DNA of 64,000 nucleotides from Streptomyces albidoflavus (GTDB taxonomy: Bacteria; Actinomycetota; Actinomycetes; Streptomycetales; Streptomycetaceae): positions 11,362 through 75,361 of the forward strand of contig NZ_JOII01000031.1 in assembly GCF_000719955.1 (NCBI RefSeq), in the 5' to 3' direction. Below the pieces are notes generated by a model. That model saw only the letters and a program-made list of their open reading frames with translations. It was not told the origin of the DNA and ran no database searches. How positions within the stretch are numbered: position 1 is the first letter of the stretch; the number at the start of each line of letters is the position of its first letter. Both the position numbers and the translations under genes were made by a program. Below are positions 8,334 through 15,486 of the stretch, one piece after another.

Positions 8334-9680
8334 TTGAGTACGGGACCCGGAGCAGACTCCGCCCCCGCACCAGCCGCCCACGACTCCACCCCGCCCGCCC
8401 CCAAGCAGTCCATGTTCAGCTCGTTGAAGATCCACAACTACCGGCTCTTCTTCACCGGACAGGTCATCTCCAACACCGGCACCTGGATGCAGCGCATCGC
8501 CCAGGACTGGCTGGTCCTCACCCTCACCGGGTCGTCGGCCGCCGTCGGTGTCACCACCGCCCTCCAGTTCCTGCCGATGCTCCTCTTCGGCCTCTACGGC
8601 GGTGTCCTCGTCGACCGGCTGCCCAAGCGGCCGCTGCTCCTCTTCACCCAGAGCGCCATGGGCCTCACCGGCCTCGCCCTCGCCGCGCTGACCCTCACCG
8701 GCCACGTTCAGGTCTGGCACGTCTACGTCACCGCGTTCGTCCTCGGCCTCGTCACCGTCGTCGACAACCCGGCCCGGCAGACCTTCGTCAGCGAGATGGT
8801 CGGACCCCGTCAGCTCGCCAACGCGGTCTCCCTCAACTCGGCCAACTTCCAGTCCGCCCGCCTCGTCGGCCCGGCCGTCGCCGCCGTGCTGATCAGCGCC
8901 GTCGGCTCCGGCTACGCCTTCCTCATCAACGGCCTCTCCTTCGCCGCGCCCATCGCCGGGCTCCTGATGATGCGGATGGGCGACCTGCACAAGGCCCCGC
9001 GCACCCCGCGCGGCAAGGGCCAGCTCCGCGAGGGCCTGCGGTACGTCGCCGGGCGGCCCGACCTGATCTGGCCGATCGTGCTGGTCGGCTTCATCGGCAC
9101 CTTCGGGTTCAACTTCCCGATCTGGCTCTCCGCCTTCGCCGACAAGGTCTTCGACGGCGGCCCCGGCATGTACGGCACGCTCAACACGCTGATCGCCGCC
9201 GGCTCCCTGGCCGGTGCCCTGCTCGCCGCCCGGCGCGGCGCGGGACGGCTCCGCCTGCTGGTCGCGGCCGCCGCCGCCTTCGGTGTCCTGGAGATCGTCG
9301 CCGCCTTCGCGCCGTCGGTCTGGATCTTCGCCGTCCTCATGGTGCTGACCGGCATGTTCGGCCTGACTGTCAACGTCACGGCCAACTCCTACGTGCAGAT
9401 GGCCACCGAACCGCAGATGCGCGGACGCGTCATGGCCCTCTTCATGATGGTCTTCACCGGCGGTACGCCGCTGGGCGCGCCCCTGCTCGGCTGGATCACC
9501 GACGAGTACGGCGCCCGCACCGGCTTCGCCGTCGGCGGCGCCATCTCGCTGCTGGCCGCCCTCGCCGTCGGCCTGATCCTGGCCCGCGTCGGCGGGCTGA
9601 AGGTCAAGGTCGACCTGCGCCGGGGCCGCAAGCACATAAGGTTCGTGCCCGACGAGAAGCGGCTGGCGCCCGCCGCCTGA
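8334..9680 (+). CDS. MFS transporter (drug-efflux-like)
   Basis: A 448-residue, 12-helix major facilitator. A hydrophilic start leads to FSSLKIHNYRLFFTGQVISN and TGTWMQRIAQDWLVLTLTGS, a block typical of the EntS/MFS_3 branch. The loop 2-3 motif GGVLVDRLPKRPLLL and VVDNPARQTFVSEMVGP are also characteristic. A second half with similar helices begins near residue 230, after a cytoplasmic loop with APRTPRGKGQLREGLRYV. The start is TTG at 8334, preceded by GAGGAGG; no better ATG or GTG precedes the first helix. Regulated by the MarR gene by inference. The exported compound is unknown. Confidence 0.9.
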   Translation: MSTGPGADSAPAPAAHDSTPPAPKQSMFSSLKIHNYRLFFTGQVISNTGTWMQRIAQDWLVLTLTGSSAAVGVTTALQFLPMLLFGLYGGVLVDRLPKRPLLLFTQSAMGLTGLALAALTLTGHVQVWHVYVTAFVLGLVTVVDNPARQTFVSEMVGPRQLANAVSLNSANFQSARLVGPAVAAVLISAVGSGYAFLINGLSFAAPIAGLLMMRMGDLHKAPRTPRGKGQLREGLRYVAGRPDLIWPIVLVGFIGTFGFNFPIWLSAFADKVFDGGPGMYGTLNTLIAAGSLAGALLAARRGAGRLRLLVAAAAAFGVLEIVAAFAPSVWIFAVLMVLTGMFGLTVNVTANSYVQMATEPQMRGRVMALFMMVFTGGTPLGAPLLGWITDEYGARTGFAVGGAISLLAALAVGLILARVGGLKVKVDLRRGRKHIRFVPDEKRLAPAA

Positions 9681-9697
9681 CCGCACCCGGACCGCAC

Positions 9698-9729
9698 ACG
9701 GCCGCTCCCCACGCCGGGGGAGCGGCCGT
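9698..9729 (+). terminator. terminator hairpin after the MFS gene
   Basis: ACGGCCGCTCCCC (9698-9710) pairs exactly with GGGGAGCGGCCGT (9717-9729). It lies 18 nt past the MFS stop and ends the marR-MFS unit before thpR. Confidence 0.75.
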
Positions 9730-9758
9730 CGCCGTACCCGGCCCGGCAGACTGCACCC

Positions 9759-10349
9759 ATGGCCAGCCCCGCGCCCCGACCCCGCCTCTTCGTCGCCGTC
9801 GTCCCGCCCGACGCGGTCCTCGCCGAGCTGCGCCGCGCCACCGCCGCGCTGGACGCCCTGCCCGGCGCCGGCCGGCTGCGGCCCACCGAGGCGGGCGGGC
9901 GCCACGTCACCCTGGCCTTCCTCGGCGCCTGCGACCCCGGCCGCCTGGACGGCCTCGCCGCACGGCTCGCCCGCGCCGCACACCGCACCGCGCCCTTCCC
10001 GCTCGCCCTGCGCGGCGCCGGCCACTTCGGCGACCGCGTCCTGTGGGCCCGCCCCGACGGCGACCTCGACGCCCTCGCCCGCCTCGCCGACCGCGTCCGC
10101 GCCGCCGCCACCCGGGCCGGACTGCCGCCCGACGCCGAGCACGCCTTCCGGCCGCACCTGACCCTGGCCCGCGTCCGCCCCGGACCGCCCCTCCGGCTCG
10201 CCCCCTTCGCCGAGGCACTGGCCCAGCTGGCGGCCGGGCCCTGGCAGGCCGACGAGGTCCGGCTGGTCCGCAGCGTGCCGCCGCCCGGGGGCGTACCGGG
10301 GGCCCGGCCCACGTACGCGACGGAGGGGCGATGGCCGCTCGGCGGGTGA
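9759..10349 (+). CDS. thpR: RNA 2',3'-cyclic phosphodiesterase (2H family)
   Basis: A 196-residue cytoplasmic 2H-phosphoesterase. Both catalytic HxT motifs are present and evenly spaced: HVTLAFLG (His49) and HLTLARV (His133). The N-terminus PRLFVAVVPPDAVL is the usual first strand. Family members open 2',3'-cyclic phosphates on RNA ends; the older name is 2'-5' RNA ligase. It is independent of the MFS gene (a terminator lies between) and is followed by the 29-codon membrane peptide gene. The C-terminus is a little longer than in the E. coli enzyme. Confidence 0.9.
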   Translation: MASPAPRPRLFVAVVPPDAVLAELRRATAALDALPGAGRLRPTEAGGRHVTLAFLGACDPGRLDGLAARLARAAHRTAPFPLALRGAGHFGDRVLWARPDGDLDALARLADRVRAAATRAGLPPDAEHAFRPHLTLARVRPGPPLRLAPFAEALAQLAAGPWQADEVRLVRSVPPPGGVPGARPTYATEGRWPLGG

Positions 10350-10417
10350 CGGTCGGGGCGCGTGGGGTGTGTCACCCCGGGGCCGTCGCCGGCCGCCAGG
10401 CCGTTAACCTCGTAGGC

Positions 10418-10507
10418 GTGGACCCCAAGACCAGGAACCGGATCATGGCCGGTGTGCTTGTACTGATGTTCGCCGTCATCGCCGTCTCGGCGGCCGTCGG
10501 CGCCTGA
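10418..10507 (+). CDS. 29-residue single-TM membrane peptide
   Basis: GTG at 10418 opens a 29-codon frame beginning MDPKTRNRIMAG and continuing as a hydrophobic helix VLVLMFAVIAVSAAVGA to the stop at 10507. A positively charged start followed by one 17-residue membrane helix is a credible small membrane protein, topology N-in. Thymine-rich hydrophobic codons and a strong terminator 13 nt after the stop support a real gene. No strong Shine-Dalgarno is seen (CGTAGGC precedes). Function unknown; it is too small for most gene callers. Confidence 0.6.
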   Translation: MDPKTRNRIMAGVLVLMFAVIAVSAAVGA

Positions 10508-10520
10508 CCGTACGCGCGGG

Positions 10521-10551
10521 AGCGCCCCCGGAGCCGTACTCCGGGGGCGCT
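10521..10551. terminator. bidirectional terminator
   Basis: AGCGCCCCCGGA (10521-10532) is an exact inverted repeat of TCCGGGGGCGCT (10540-10551), followed by TTTG. It lies between the small membrane peptide gene and the convergent aldo/keto reductase, so it can serve both. Confidence 0.85.
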
Positions 10552-10568
10552 TTGCTGCGGCTACCGCC

Positions 10569-11564
10569 TCACCAGGCGAACGCCTCCGGGGACGGCCCCG
10601 GGCCCGGGAAGATCTCGTCGAGCGCCGTCAGCAGCTCCTGCGGCAGCTCCAGCTCCACGGCACGGACCGCCGAGGCCAGCTGCTCGTCGGTGCGCGGGCC
10701 GACGATCGGCCCGGTCAGCCCCGGCCGCGTCAGCAGCCAGGCCAGCGCCACCTCGCCCGGCTCCAGACCGTGCTTCTCCAGCAGGTCCTCGTACGCCTGG
10801 ACCTGCGCGCGGATCGTGGAGTTGGCCAGCGCGTCGCCCGAGCGGCCGTCGTTGGTGCGCGACCCGCCGCCCTCGCGCTCCTTGCGGATGGCGCCGCCGA
10901 GCAGCCCGCCGTGCAGCGGCGACCAGGCGATGACGCCGAGGCCGTACTCCTCGGCGGCCGGGATGACCTCCATCTCCGCGCGGCGCTCCGCGAGGTTGTA
11001 GAGGCACTGCTCGCTGACGAGGCCGAGGCTGCCGCGCCGGGCGGCCGCCTCGTTGGCCTGGGCGATCTTGTAGCCGGGGAAGTTGGAGGAACCGGCGTAC
11101 AGGATCTTGCCCTGCTGGACCAGGGTGTCCATGGCCTGCCAGATCTCGTCGAACGGGGTGCGCCGGTCGACGTGGTGGAACTGGTACAGGTCGATGTGGT
11201 CGGTCTGGAGCCTGCGCAGGCTCGCGTCGACCGCGCGGCGGATGTTGAGGGCGGAGAGCCGGTCGTGGTTGGGCCAGGCGGCGCCGTCCGCGCCCATGTT
11301 CCCGTAGACCTTGGTGGCGAGGACCACCTTGTCGCGGCGGTCGCCGCCCTGGGCGAACCAGGTGCCGAGGATCTCCTCGGTGCGCCCCTTGTTCTCGCCC
11401 CAGCCATACACGTTGGCCGTGTCGAAGAAGTTGATGCCGTCGTCGAGAGCCGTATCCATGAGGGCGTGGCTCTCGGCCTCGCCGGTCTTCGGCCCGAAGT
11501 TCATCGTGCCGAGCACGAGGCGGCTGACCTTGAGGCCCGTACGTCCGAGCTGCGTGTACTTCAT
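10569..11564 (-). CDS. aldo/keto reductase
   Basis: A 331-residue NADPH-dependent (beta/alpha)8 oxidoreductase. The start ATG at 11564 gives the family N-terminus MKYTQLGRTGLKVSRLVLGT; in-frame upstream starts would add unrelated sequence. Catalytic tetrad elements are visible: D and Y in GINFFDTANVYGWGENK (Asp/Tyr), Lys in KVVLATKVYGNM, and His in DLYQFHHVDRRTP. The C-terminal cofactor motif IVGPRTDEQL is present. It resembles the YakC/L-glyceraldehyde-reductase-like subgroup. Substrate cannot be assigned. It diverges from the cupin gene at 11653 across 88 bp. Confidence 0.92.
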   Translation of the reverse strand: MKYTQLGRTGLKVSRLVLGTMNFGPKTGEAESHALMDTALDDGINFFDTANVYGWGENKGRTEEILGTWFAQGGDRRDKVVLATKVYGNMGADGAAWPNHDRLSALNIRRAVDASLRRLQTDHIDLYQFHHVDRRTPFDEIWQAMDTLVQQGKILYAGSSNFPGYKIAQANEAAARRGSLGLVSEQCLYNLAERRAEMEVIPAAEEYGLGVIAWSPLHGGLLGGAIRKEREGGGSRTNDGRSGDALANSTIRAQVQAYEDLLEKHGLEPGEVALAWLLTRPGLTGPIVGPRTDEQLASAVRAVELELPQELLTALDEIFPGPGPSPEAFAW

Positions 11565-11652
11565 GACTCCACAGCCAAGCCCTTCGAGTGGGCTCCAGGC
11601 AAGAGCACCGGACGGCGTGGCTTCGCCAAGGCGCTGTGGCAGGCTCGGAGCC

Positions 11653-12156
11653 ATGACCGAGACGACCGGGGCCCGGCCCCACCTGCTGGCGCTGCTGCGG
11701 GAGCGGCTCGCCGCGGCCGGGGACGAGGAGCGCGGCGCGCTGTGGCGCCTCGCCGAGGACGGGCGGGAACTCGACGCCAACCTGGTCCGGCTGGCGCCCG
11801 GCGCGGTCGTCGGCGAACACCGCGAGTCGGTTCTCGACGTGCTGCTGGTGGTCGTGGCCGGAAGCGGCCGGGTCGAGCCGGAGGGCCTGGCGCTGGAGGA
11901 GTCCGCCGTGCTGTGGCTGCCGCGCGGCTCCCACCGCTCCTTCACGGCGGGCCCGCACGGCCTCGCCTACCTCACCGTCCACCGCCGCCGCCCCGGCCTC
12001 ACCGTCGGCTCCGCCCCGCCCGGCACCGTCCGCGCCGCCGAACCGGCCGGCGGGGAGCCGCCCTGCTTCATGGACCGGGTCTGCCCCGGCTGCGGCCGCG
12101 TCTCCGAGGACCCGGCCCCCGTCTACTGCTCGCGATGCGGCGAGGAGTACCCGTGA
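11653..12156 (+). CDS. cupin-fold protein with C-terminal zinc ribbon
   Basis: A 167-residue protein. Residues about 30-115 form a cupin-like beta barrel (LAPGAVVGEHRESVLDVLLV, then GSGRVEPEGLALEESAVLWL and PRGSHRSFTAGPHGLAYLTV), as in cupins that bind a metal through scattered His residues. The last ~35 residues hold a zinc-ribbon pair, CPGCG and CSRCG. The fusion of a small-molecule or metal barrel to a zinc ribbon suggests a sensor or adaptor rather than an enzyme, but that is inference. It is followed 31 nt later by the YkvA-like gene, probably co-transcribed. Confidence 0.75.
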   Translation: MTETTGARPHLLALLRERLAAAGDEERGALWRLAEDGRELDANLVRLAPGAVVGEHRESVLDVLLVVVAGSGRVEPEGLALEESAVLWLPRGSHRSFTAGPHGLAYLTVHRRRPGLTVGSAPPGTVRAAEPAGGEPPCFMDRVCPGCGRVSEDPAPVYCSRCGEEYP

Positions 12157-12187
12157 ACCGGCGGCCCGACGGGGTAGGCGTAGCCGC

Positions 12188-12514
12188 ATGAGCACCGGTG
12201 AATGGATCGCCCTCGCCGTGGTCCTCGCCCTGGCGGGACTGGCGGCCGTCCTCGTCCTGCTGGTACGCGTCTTCCGCGCCCGCAAACTCCTCGCGGACGC
12301 CGGAATCCCGCTCCAGAACAAGGCCCTGTTCTGGAGCGCCGTCGTCTACACCATCTCCCCCGTAGACCTGCTCCCCGACCCCATCTACCTCGACGACATC
12401 GGCTTCCTCATGCTGGCCCTGCGCTCCCTGCACTCGGCCGGCGCCCACGCCGTCGCCGCCCGCCGGGAGAAGCAGGCGGACGGGACGACGAAGGTGCCCG
12501 GCGCCACCTCTTAG
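12188..12514 (+). CDS. YkvA-family (DUF1232) membrane protein
   Basis: A 108-residue protein. One strong membrane helix (about residues 7-28, IALAVVLALAGLAAVLVLLV) leads to the DUF1232 signature: ALFWSAVVYTISPVDLLPDP then YLDDIGFLMLALR. That block is highly characteristic of the YkvA family, whose function is unknown. It is the last intact gene before the first TnpB element, whose left boundary must lie in the 45 bp after this stop codon. Confidence 0.85.
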   Translation: MSTGEWIALAVVLALAGLAAVLVLLVRVFRARKLLADAGIPLQNKALFWSAVVYTISPVDLLPDPIYLDDIGFLMLALRSLHSAGAHAVAARREKQADGTTKVPGATS

Positions 12515-12559
12515 ATCAGGACGTCCGTAGGGGTTCACCTCGTCGGCCCCTCCTCTGTT

Positions 12560-12724
12560 TCAGCCGCGCGTAGGTGAAGCGCCCCCTGTGTCCTTCCTTG
12601 TTTCGGTGGCGCGTCGCACTACGGCGACCAGCCATGAGTTCAGGGAGCGGTCGTCTGCGGCCGCGGCGGCAACGGCGGCCTTGTGGACGTCGTCGGGGAA
12701 GCGCACATTGACATTCTTGGTCAT
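12560..12724 (-). CDS. 54-residue RHH (Arc/HicB-like) protein carried by TnpB element 1
   Basis: ATG at 12724 starts a 54-codon frame: MTKNVNVRFPDDVHK, then an Ala-rich helix, RSLNSWLVAVVRRA and a basic tail. The strand-helix-helix pattern (VNVRFP / DDVHKAAVAAAAA / SLNSWLVAVVRRA) is a textbook ribbon-helix-helix DNA-binding domain. It is transcribed away from tnpB across a 45-bp gap holding an inverted repeat and a direct repeat. The frame predicted at 46664 beside the second TnpB gene has the same design, including the RSLNS block. The most likely role is repressor of itself and tnpB; a HicB-type antitoxin is an alternative, but no toxin is present. Confidence 0.7.
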   Translation of the reverse strand: MTKNVNVRFPDDVHKAAVAAAAADDRSLNSWLVAVVRRATETRKDTGGASPTRG

Positions 12725-12769
12725 GATGCCATTATGTAGCCAGCATCATTGTGGTGCTAAAATGTAGCC
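12725..12769. promoter_or_regulatory. overlapping divergent promoters and operator between RHH gene and tnpB (element 1)
   Basis: In 45 bp there is a direct repeat ATGTAGCCA (12734-12742 and 12762-12770) and an inverted repeat AGCATCA/TGGTGCT (12742-12758, one mismatch). A -10-like TAAAAT (12758-12763) lies 6 nt before the tnpB ATG. On minus, CATAAT (complement of 12731-12736) lies 6 nt before the RHH ATG. Neither gene has a Shine-Dalgarno, so both transcripts are probably leaderless. RHH dimers usually bind such short repeats. Confidence 0.55.
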
Positions 12770-13996
12770 ATGCAGCTTCGGTACAACTTCCGTGTGTACC
12801 CGAGCGCCGGTCAGCGCGGCGCGTTGTCGAAGGCGTTCGGGTGTGCGCGCGTGGTCTTCAACGACGGGCTTCGCGCTCGGCAGGAAGCGCACGCGGCGGG
12901 GCTGCCGTATATCAAGGACGCTGACCTCCAGAAGCAGGTTGTCACCGCCGCCAAGCGAACGGAGGGGCGGGAATGGCTTGGCGAAGTCTCCTCGGTGGTG
13001 CTGGTGCAGTCTCTTCGGGATCTGCATACCGCGTACCGGAACTTCTTCAACTCGGTCAGCGGTAAGCGCAAGGGGCCTAAGGTCGCTCCGCCTCGATTCA
13101 AGTCCAAGCACGACAACCGGCAGGCCATCCGGCTCACGGTGAATGGCTTTTCGCTCCGGTCGGACGGCCGTCTGTACATCGCCAAAGTCGGAGACCTGTA
13201 CGTGCGCTGGTCGCGTCAGCTTCCTGCGGCGCCGACCAGCGTCACCGTCACCAAGGACGCCTCGAACCGCTACTGGGCCAGCTTCGTCGTGGACACTGAG
13301 CGCGACGTCCTGCCCGAGCTGGACACGGAAGTGGGTATCGACCTCGGGCTTACTTACTTCGCAGTGCTCTCCGACGGTCGCAAGATCGAGTCCCCGAAGT
13401 TCCTCCGCCGCGCGGAGAAGAAGCTCGGGAGGATGCAGCGATCACTTTCGCGCAAGGAGAAGGGTTCGAAGAACCGGGCGAAGGCCCGCGCCAAGGTTGC
13501 ACGCCAGCACGCCAAGGTTGGGGACCGGCGCAGGGACTGGCACCACAAGGAATCCACCAGGGTCATCCGTGAGAACCAAGCGGTGTACGTGGAAGATCTC
13601 CTGGTGTCCGGCCTCGGACGTACCCGGCTCGCCAAATCAGTGCACGACGCCGGATGGGCACAGTTCCTGACGATGCTGGAGTACAAGGCGGCCCTGTACG
13701 GCCGGACCTTCGCCAAGGTGGGCCGAGCCTTCCCGTCCTCCCAGGTCTGCTCGGTCTGCGGGCTTCGGGACGGCCCCAAGCCCCTGCACATCCGCGAGTG
13801 GACGTGCGGCAAGTGCGCCACCATCCACAACCGCGACCACAACGCATCACGCAACGTGCTTCTCGAAGGACGTCGCATCGTCGCCGCCGGACGGGCGGAG
13901 ACACCAAACGCCTGTGGAGCGCCAGTTAGACGGGCATACATGCCCGCGAGGCGCGGTGAAGCAGGAACCCACCGAGCCCCGCGACGCGGGCAGTAG
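12770..13996 (+). CDS. tnpB: TnpB RNA-guided nuclease, intact catalytic residues
   Basis: A 408-residue TnpB. The N-terminal domain begins LRYNFRVYPSAGQRGALSKA. The RuvC-like domain has all three acidic residues: Asp191 in EVGIDLGLTYF, Glu275 in VYVEDLL and Asp356 in HNRDHNASRNVL. The zinc finger has CSVC (327, 330) and CGKC (346, 349). Family members use an RNA from the element's right end to cut DNA matching the flank, next to a short target-adjacent motif. The length is normal and there is no frameshift, so the protein looks active. Transcription starts from a shared region with the divergent RHH gene. Confidence 0.93.
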   Translation: MQLRYNFRVYPSAGQRGALSKAFGCARVVFNDGLRARQEAHAAGLPYIKDADLQKQVVTAAKRTEGREWLGEVSSVVLVQSLRDLHTAYRNFFNSVSGKRKGPKVAPPRFKSKHDNRQAIRLTVNGFSLRSDGRLYIAKVGDLYVRWSRQLPAAPTSVTVTKDASNRYWASFVVDTERDVLPELDTEVGIDLGLTYFAVLSDGRKIESPKFLRRAEKKLGRMQRSLSRKEKGSKNRAKARAKVARQHAKVGDRRRDWHHKESTRVIRENQAVYVEDLLVSGLGRTRLAKSVHDAGWAQFLTMLEYKAALYGRTFAKVGRAFPSSQVCSVCGLRDGPKPLHIREWTCGKCATIHNRDHNASRNVLLEGRRIVAAGRAETPNACGAPVRRAYMPARRGEAGTHRAPRRGQ

Positions 13997-14055
13997 GAAT
14001 CCCAGCCGATGAGCTTTAGGCGGGGAGGACGTCAAGATGTCGAAGGTGAACCACG
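13900..14055 (+). ncRNA. candidate right-end (omega/re) RNA and guide of element 1
   Basis: TnpB guide RNAs derive from the 3' end of tnpB plus the element's right end, with the guide copied from the flank. Here the right-end block ends at GTCAA (14031-14035), so the guide would be 14036-14055, starting GATGTCGAAGG. The 5' limit is not known; about 13900 is a guess from the family's usual 100-150 nt scaffold. Known biology plus inference; no expression evidence. Confidence 0.35.
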
Positions 14056-14336
14056 CCGACTGACTACTGGACGCCTGGTGGACCTGCGTCGCGCAGCCTC
14101 AGGTGCGGGAACGGGTGGTGGTAGGGCGCAGTCGGAGTGAAGTGCTTGCCCGCCGGTGCGGCGGCCGAGGTGTTGCTGGCGGCCAGGCTCTGGCCGAAGG
14201 CCAAGGCGGCCCCGAGGATGCTGCCGGGGCACCGGAGTGCGGCGCGGCGGTGGCGGCATGCTTGACGTGGGACGAAGCTGCTGGCAGCGTGCCCAGCGAC
14301 ATCCGTCGCCGTCACCGCAGACCATCGGGGGAACCC
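14036..14336. other. unassigned flank of TnpB element 1
   Basis: This 301-bp stretch lies between the element's right end and the lipoprotein gene. It has several open frames on both strands but none has credible protein composition or a Shine-Dalgarno. It may contain the remnant of whatever was disrupted by the insertion, plus the lipoprotein promoter near 14260-14330. Confidence 0.4.
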
Positions 14337-14774
14337 GTGCCCAAGCGAACACCGCGAGGCCGGACCGCCGCCCTCCTCCTGTGCGCCCCCCTGCTCGCCC
14401 TCACCGCCGCCTGCGGCTCCGGCGACGACGCCCCGGCCCCCACGCCCACCGGCACCTCCGCCGAGCCCGCGCCCAGCCCCGCCACCACCGGCCCCGCCGG
14501 TCCGCTCACCGGCGTCTGGGACAAGGCCGACCCGGAAGCCCCGGCCACCCTCACCGTCAGCGACGACGGGGCCGTCACCCTCACGGCCGAGGACGCCACC
14601 TGCAACGGCGAGGCCCAGCGCGCCGGCCGCACCGCGTACACCGCCGCCCTCACCTGCACCTCGGGCCCCGACCGCACCCTCACCCTGACCCTCCCCGACG
14701 CCGAACCGGCCCGGACGCTGACGGTCACCGGCGAAGGGAAGCGGGGGCCGGGGACCTACGAGCGGACCACCTGA
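14337..14774 (+). CDS. small secreted lipoprotein
   Basis: A 145-residue lipoprotein starting at GTG 14337, with GGGGGA (14327-14332) as Shine-Dalgarno. The N-terminus MPKRTPRGRTAALLL is a basic-then-hydrophobic signal ending in the lipobox LTAAC; Cys26 would be lipidated. A Pro/Thr/Ser/Ala-rich linker follows, then a compact domain from about residue 58: GVWDKADPEAPATLTVSDDG, with a Cys pair (TCNGEA / LTCTSG). It looks like a small beta-barrel binding domain exposed on the cell surface. Function unknown. Confidence 0.82.
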   Translation: MPKRTPRGRTAALLLCAPLLALTAACGSGDDAPAPTPTGTSAEPAPSPATTGPAGPLTGVWDKADPEAPATLTVSDDGAVTLTAEDATCNGEAQRAGRTAYTAALTCTSGPDRTLTLTLPDAEPARTLTVTGEGKRGPGTYERTT

Positions 14775-14790
14775 GCCCTCGCACGAACGA

Positions 14791-14816
14791 GGCTCCCGGC
14801 GGGACCGCCAGGAGCC
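14791..14816. terminator. bidirectional terminator between convergent genes
   Basis: GGCTCC-C-GGCGG (14791-14802) pairs with CCGCC-A-GGAGCC (14805-14816) around a 2-nt loop with one internal mismatch. It separates the lipoprotein gene from the convergent secreted I36-like gene. Confidence 0.7.
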
Positions 14817-14840
14817 CCGCGTCCAGCGGTACGACGTGGA

Positions 14841-15227
14841 TCAGCAGGTCGAGCGGCTGTCGATGCGTATGCCGGTCAGCGTTCCGCTGACGATCCCGAT
14901 ACTCGTCTTCGGCGGAAGGCAGGTGGTGATGCCGTTCGCCCGGCGGATGTAGGCGACATCGTCGTTGCGGGTGTTCTGGACGACCAGGTTCGGTCCGGAC
15001 GGCCGGGACGGCAGGTCCTGGAACCCACTGGTGACGTCCTGGAACTGCCCGATCCTCGTACCGTTCTTGAACAGACAGACGTACGGGTACGAACAGGTGT
15101 CAGCCGCGGCCCGGACGGGCGCGGGCGTGGAGGCGGAGGCGGAGGCGGCCGTCTGGGCGGCGACCGACACGCCGCCCGCCATGGCCAGGGTCATGGCCAC
15201 GGCGCCCAAGGTGCGTGCTCTTCTCAC
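14841..15227 (-). CDS. secreted small protein, peptidase-inhibitor I36-like
   Basis: A 128-residue exported protein. The GTG at 15227 is chosen because AAAGGG lies 6 nt upstream; an ATG five codons earlier (15242) is the alternative but has no Shine-Dalgarno. The signal peptide is RRARTLGAVAMTLAMAGGVS up to an Ala/Ser-rich cleavage zone. The mature domain has four Cys (TCSYPYVCLFKNG, ITTCLPP, SRSTC) and the CSYPYVCLF-type motif of the short gamma-crystallin/I36 inhibitor-like proteins common in Streptomyces. Predicted extracellular; the inhibitor role is only by family resemblance. Confidence 0.8.
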   Translation of the reverse strand: MRRARTLGAVAMTLAMAGGVSVAAQTAASASASTPAPVRAAADTCSYPYVCLFKNGTRIGQFQDVTSGFQDLPSRPSGPNLVVQNTRNDDVAYIRRANGITTCLPPKTSIGIVSGTLTGIRIDSRSTC

Positions 15228-15486
15228 GTCAAACCCTTTCATCACGAGGACGTTTCGAGGTTGGCGTTGCCCTGGAGAATCTGCCGGGGAGCGCCGGTGA
15301 TCGCCAGCGGCATATCGGTCGTTCGGCGCGCGCCAATTCGGCCGTACGGCACGGCTGTCGCCGTATCGCCGAACACTTCCGGCCCCTGTGGCGCATCGCT
15401 CCCCCGAGCCGCCTGGCGAAACCAATTGCCCCGGCGATAGCGTCAGTTCCTACAGTCCGCACTTTCGCCCCCACCGGGAGTCACAC

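Larger units (their letters stand above)
12560..14035 (+). mobile_element. TnpB-only IS605/IS1341-type element 1 with divergent RHH gene
   Basis: The element holds an RHH gene (minus), a shared regulatory gap and tnpB (plus). No TnpA (Y1 tyrosine transposase) is present, so it is of the IS1341 type or moves in trans. The right end is placed at 14035 because GGCGGGGAGGACGTCAA (14019-14035) nearly matches the same-sense right end of element 2 (GGCGGGGAGGATGTCAA read on minus). The left end is not resolved; it lies somewhere in 12515-12560. The codon bias is less extreme than the host genes, consistent with acquisition. Confidence 0.65.

Noticed and set aside
12560..12724. HicAB-type toxin-antitoxin pair formed by the small RHH gene
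   Set aside because: No HicA-like dsRBD toxin or other small toxin gene lies next to it; the only partner is TnpB.
14064..14315. Minus-strand 83-codon frame between TnpB element 1 and the lipoprotein
   Set aside because: Composition is Pro/Ala/Arg-rich without a domain, has no Shine-Dalgarno and no signal; probably non-coding.
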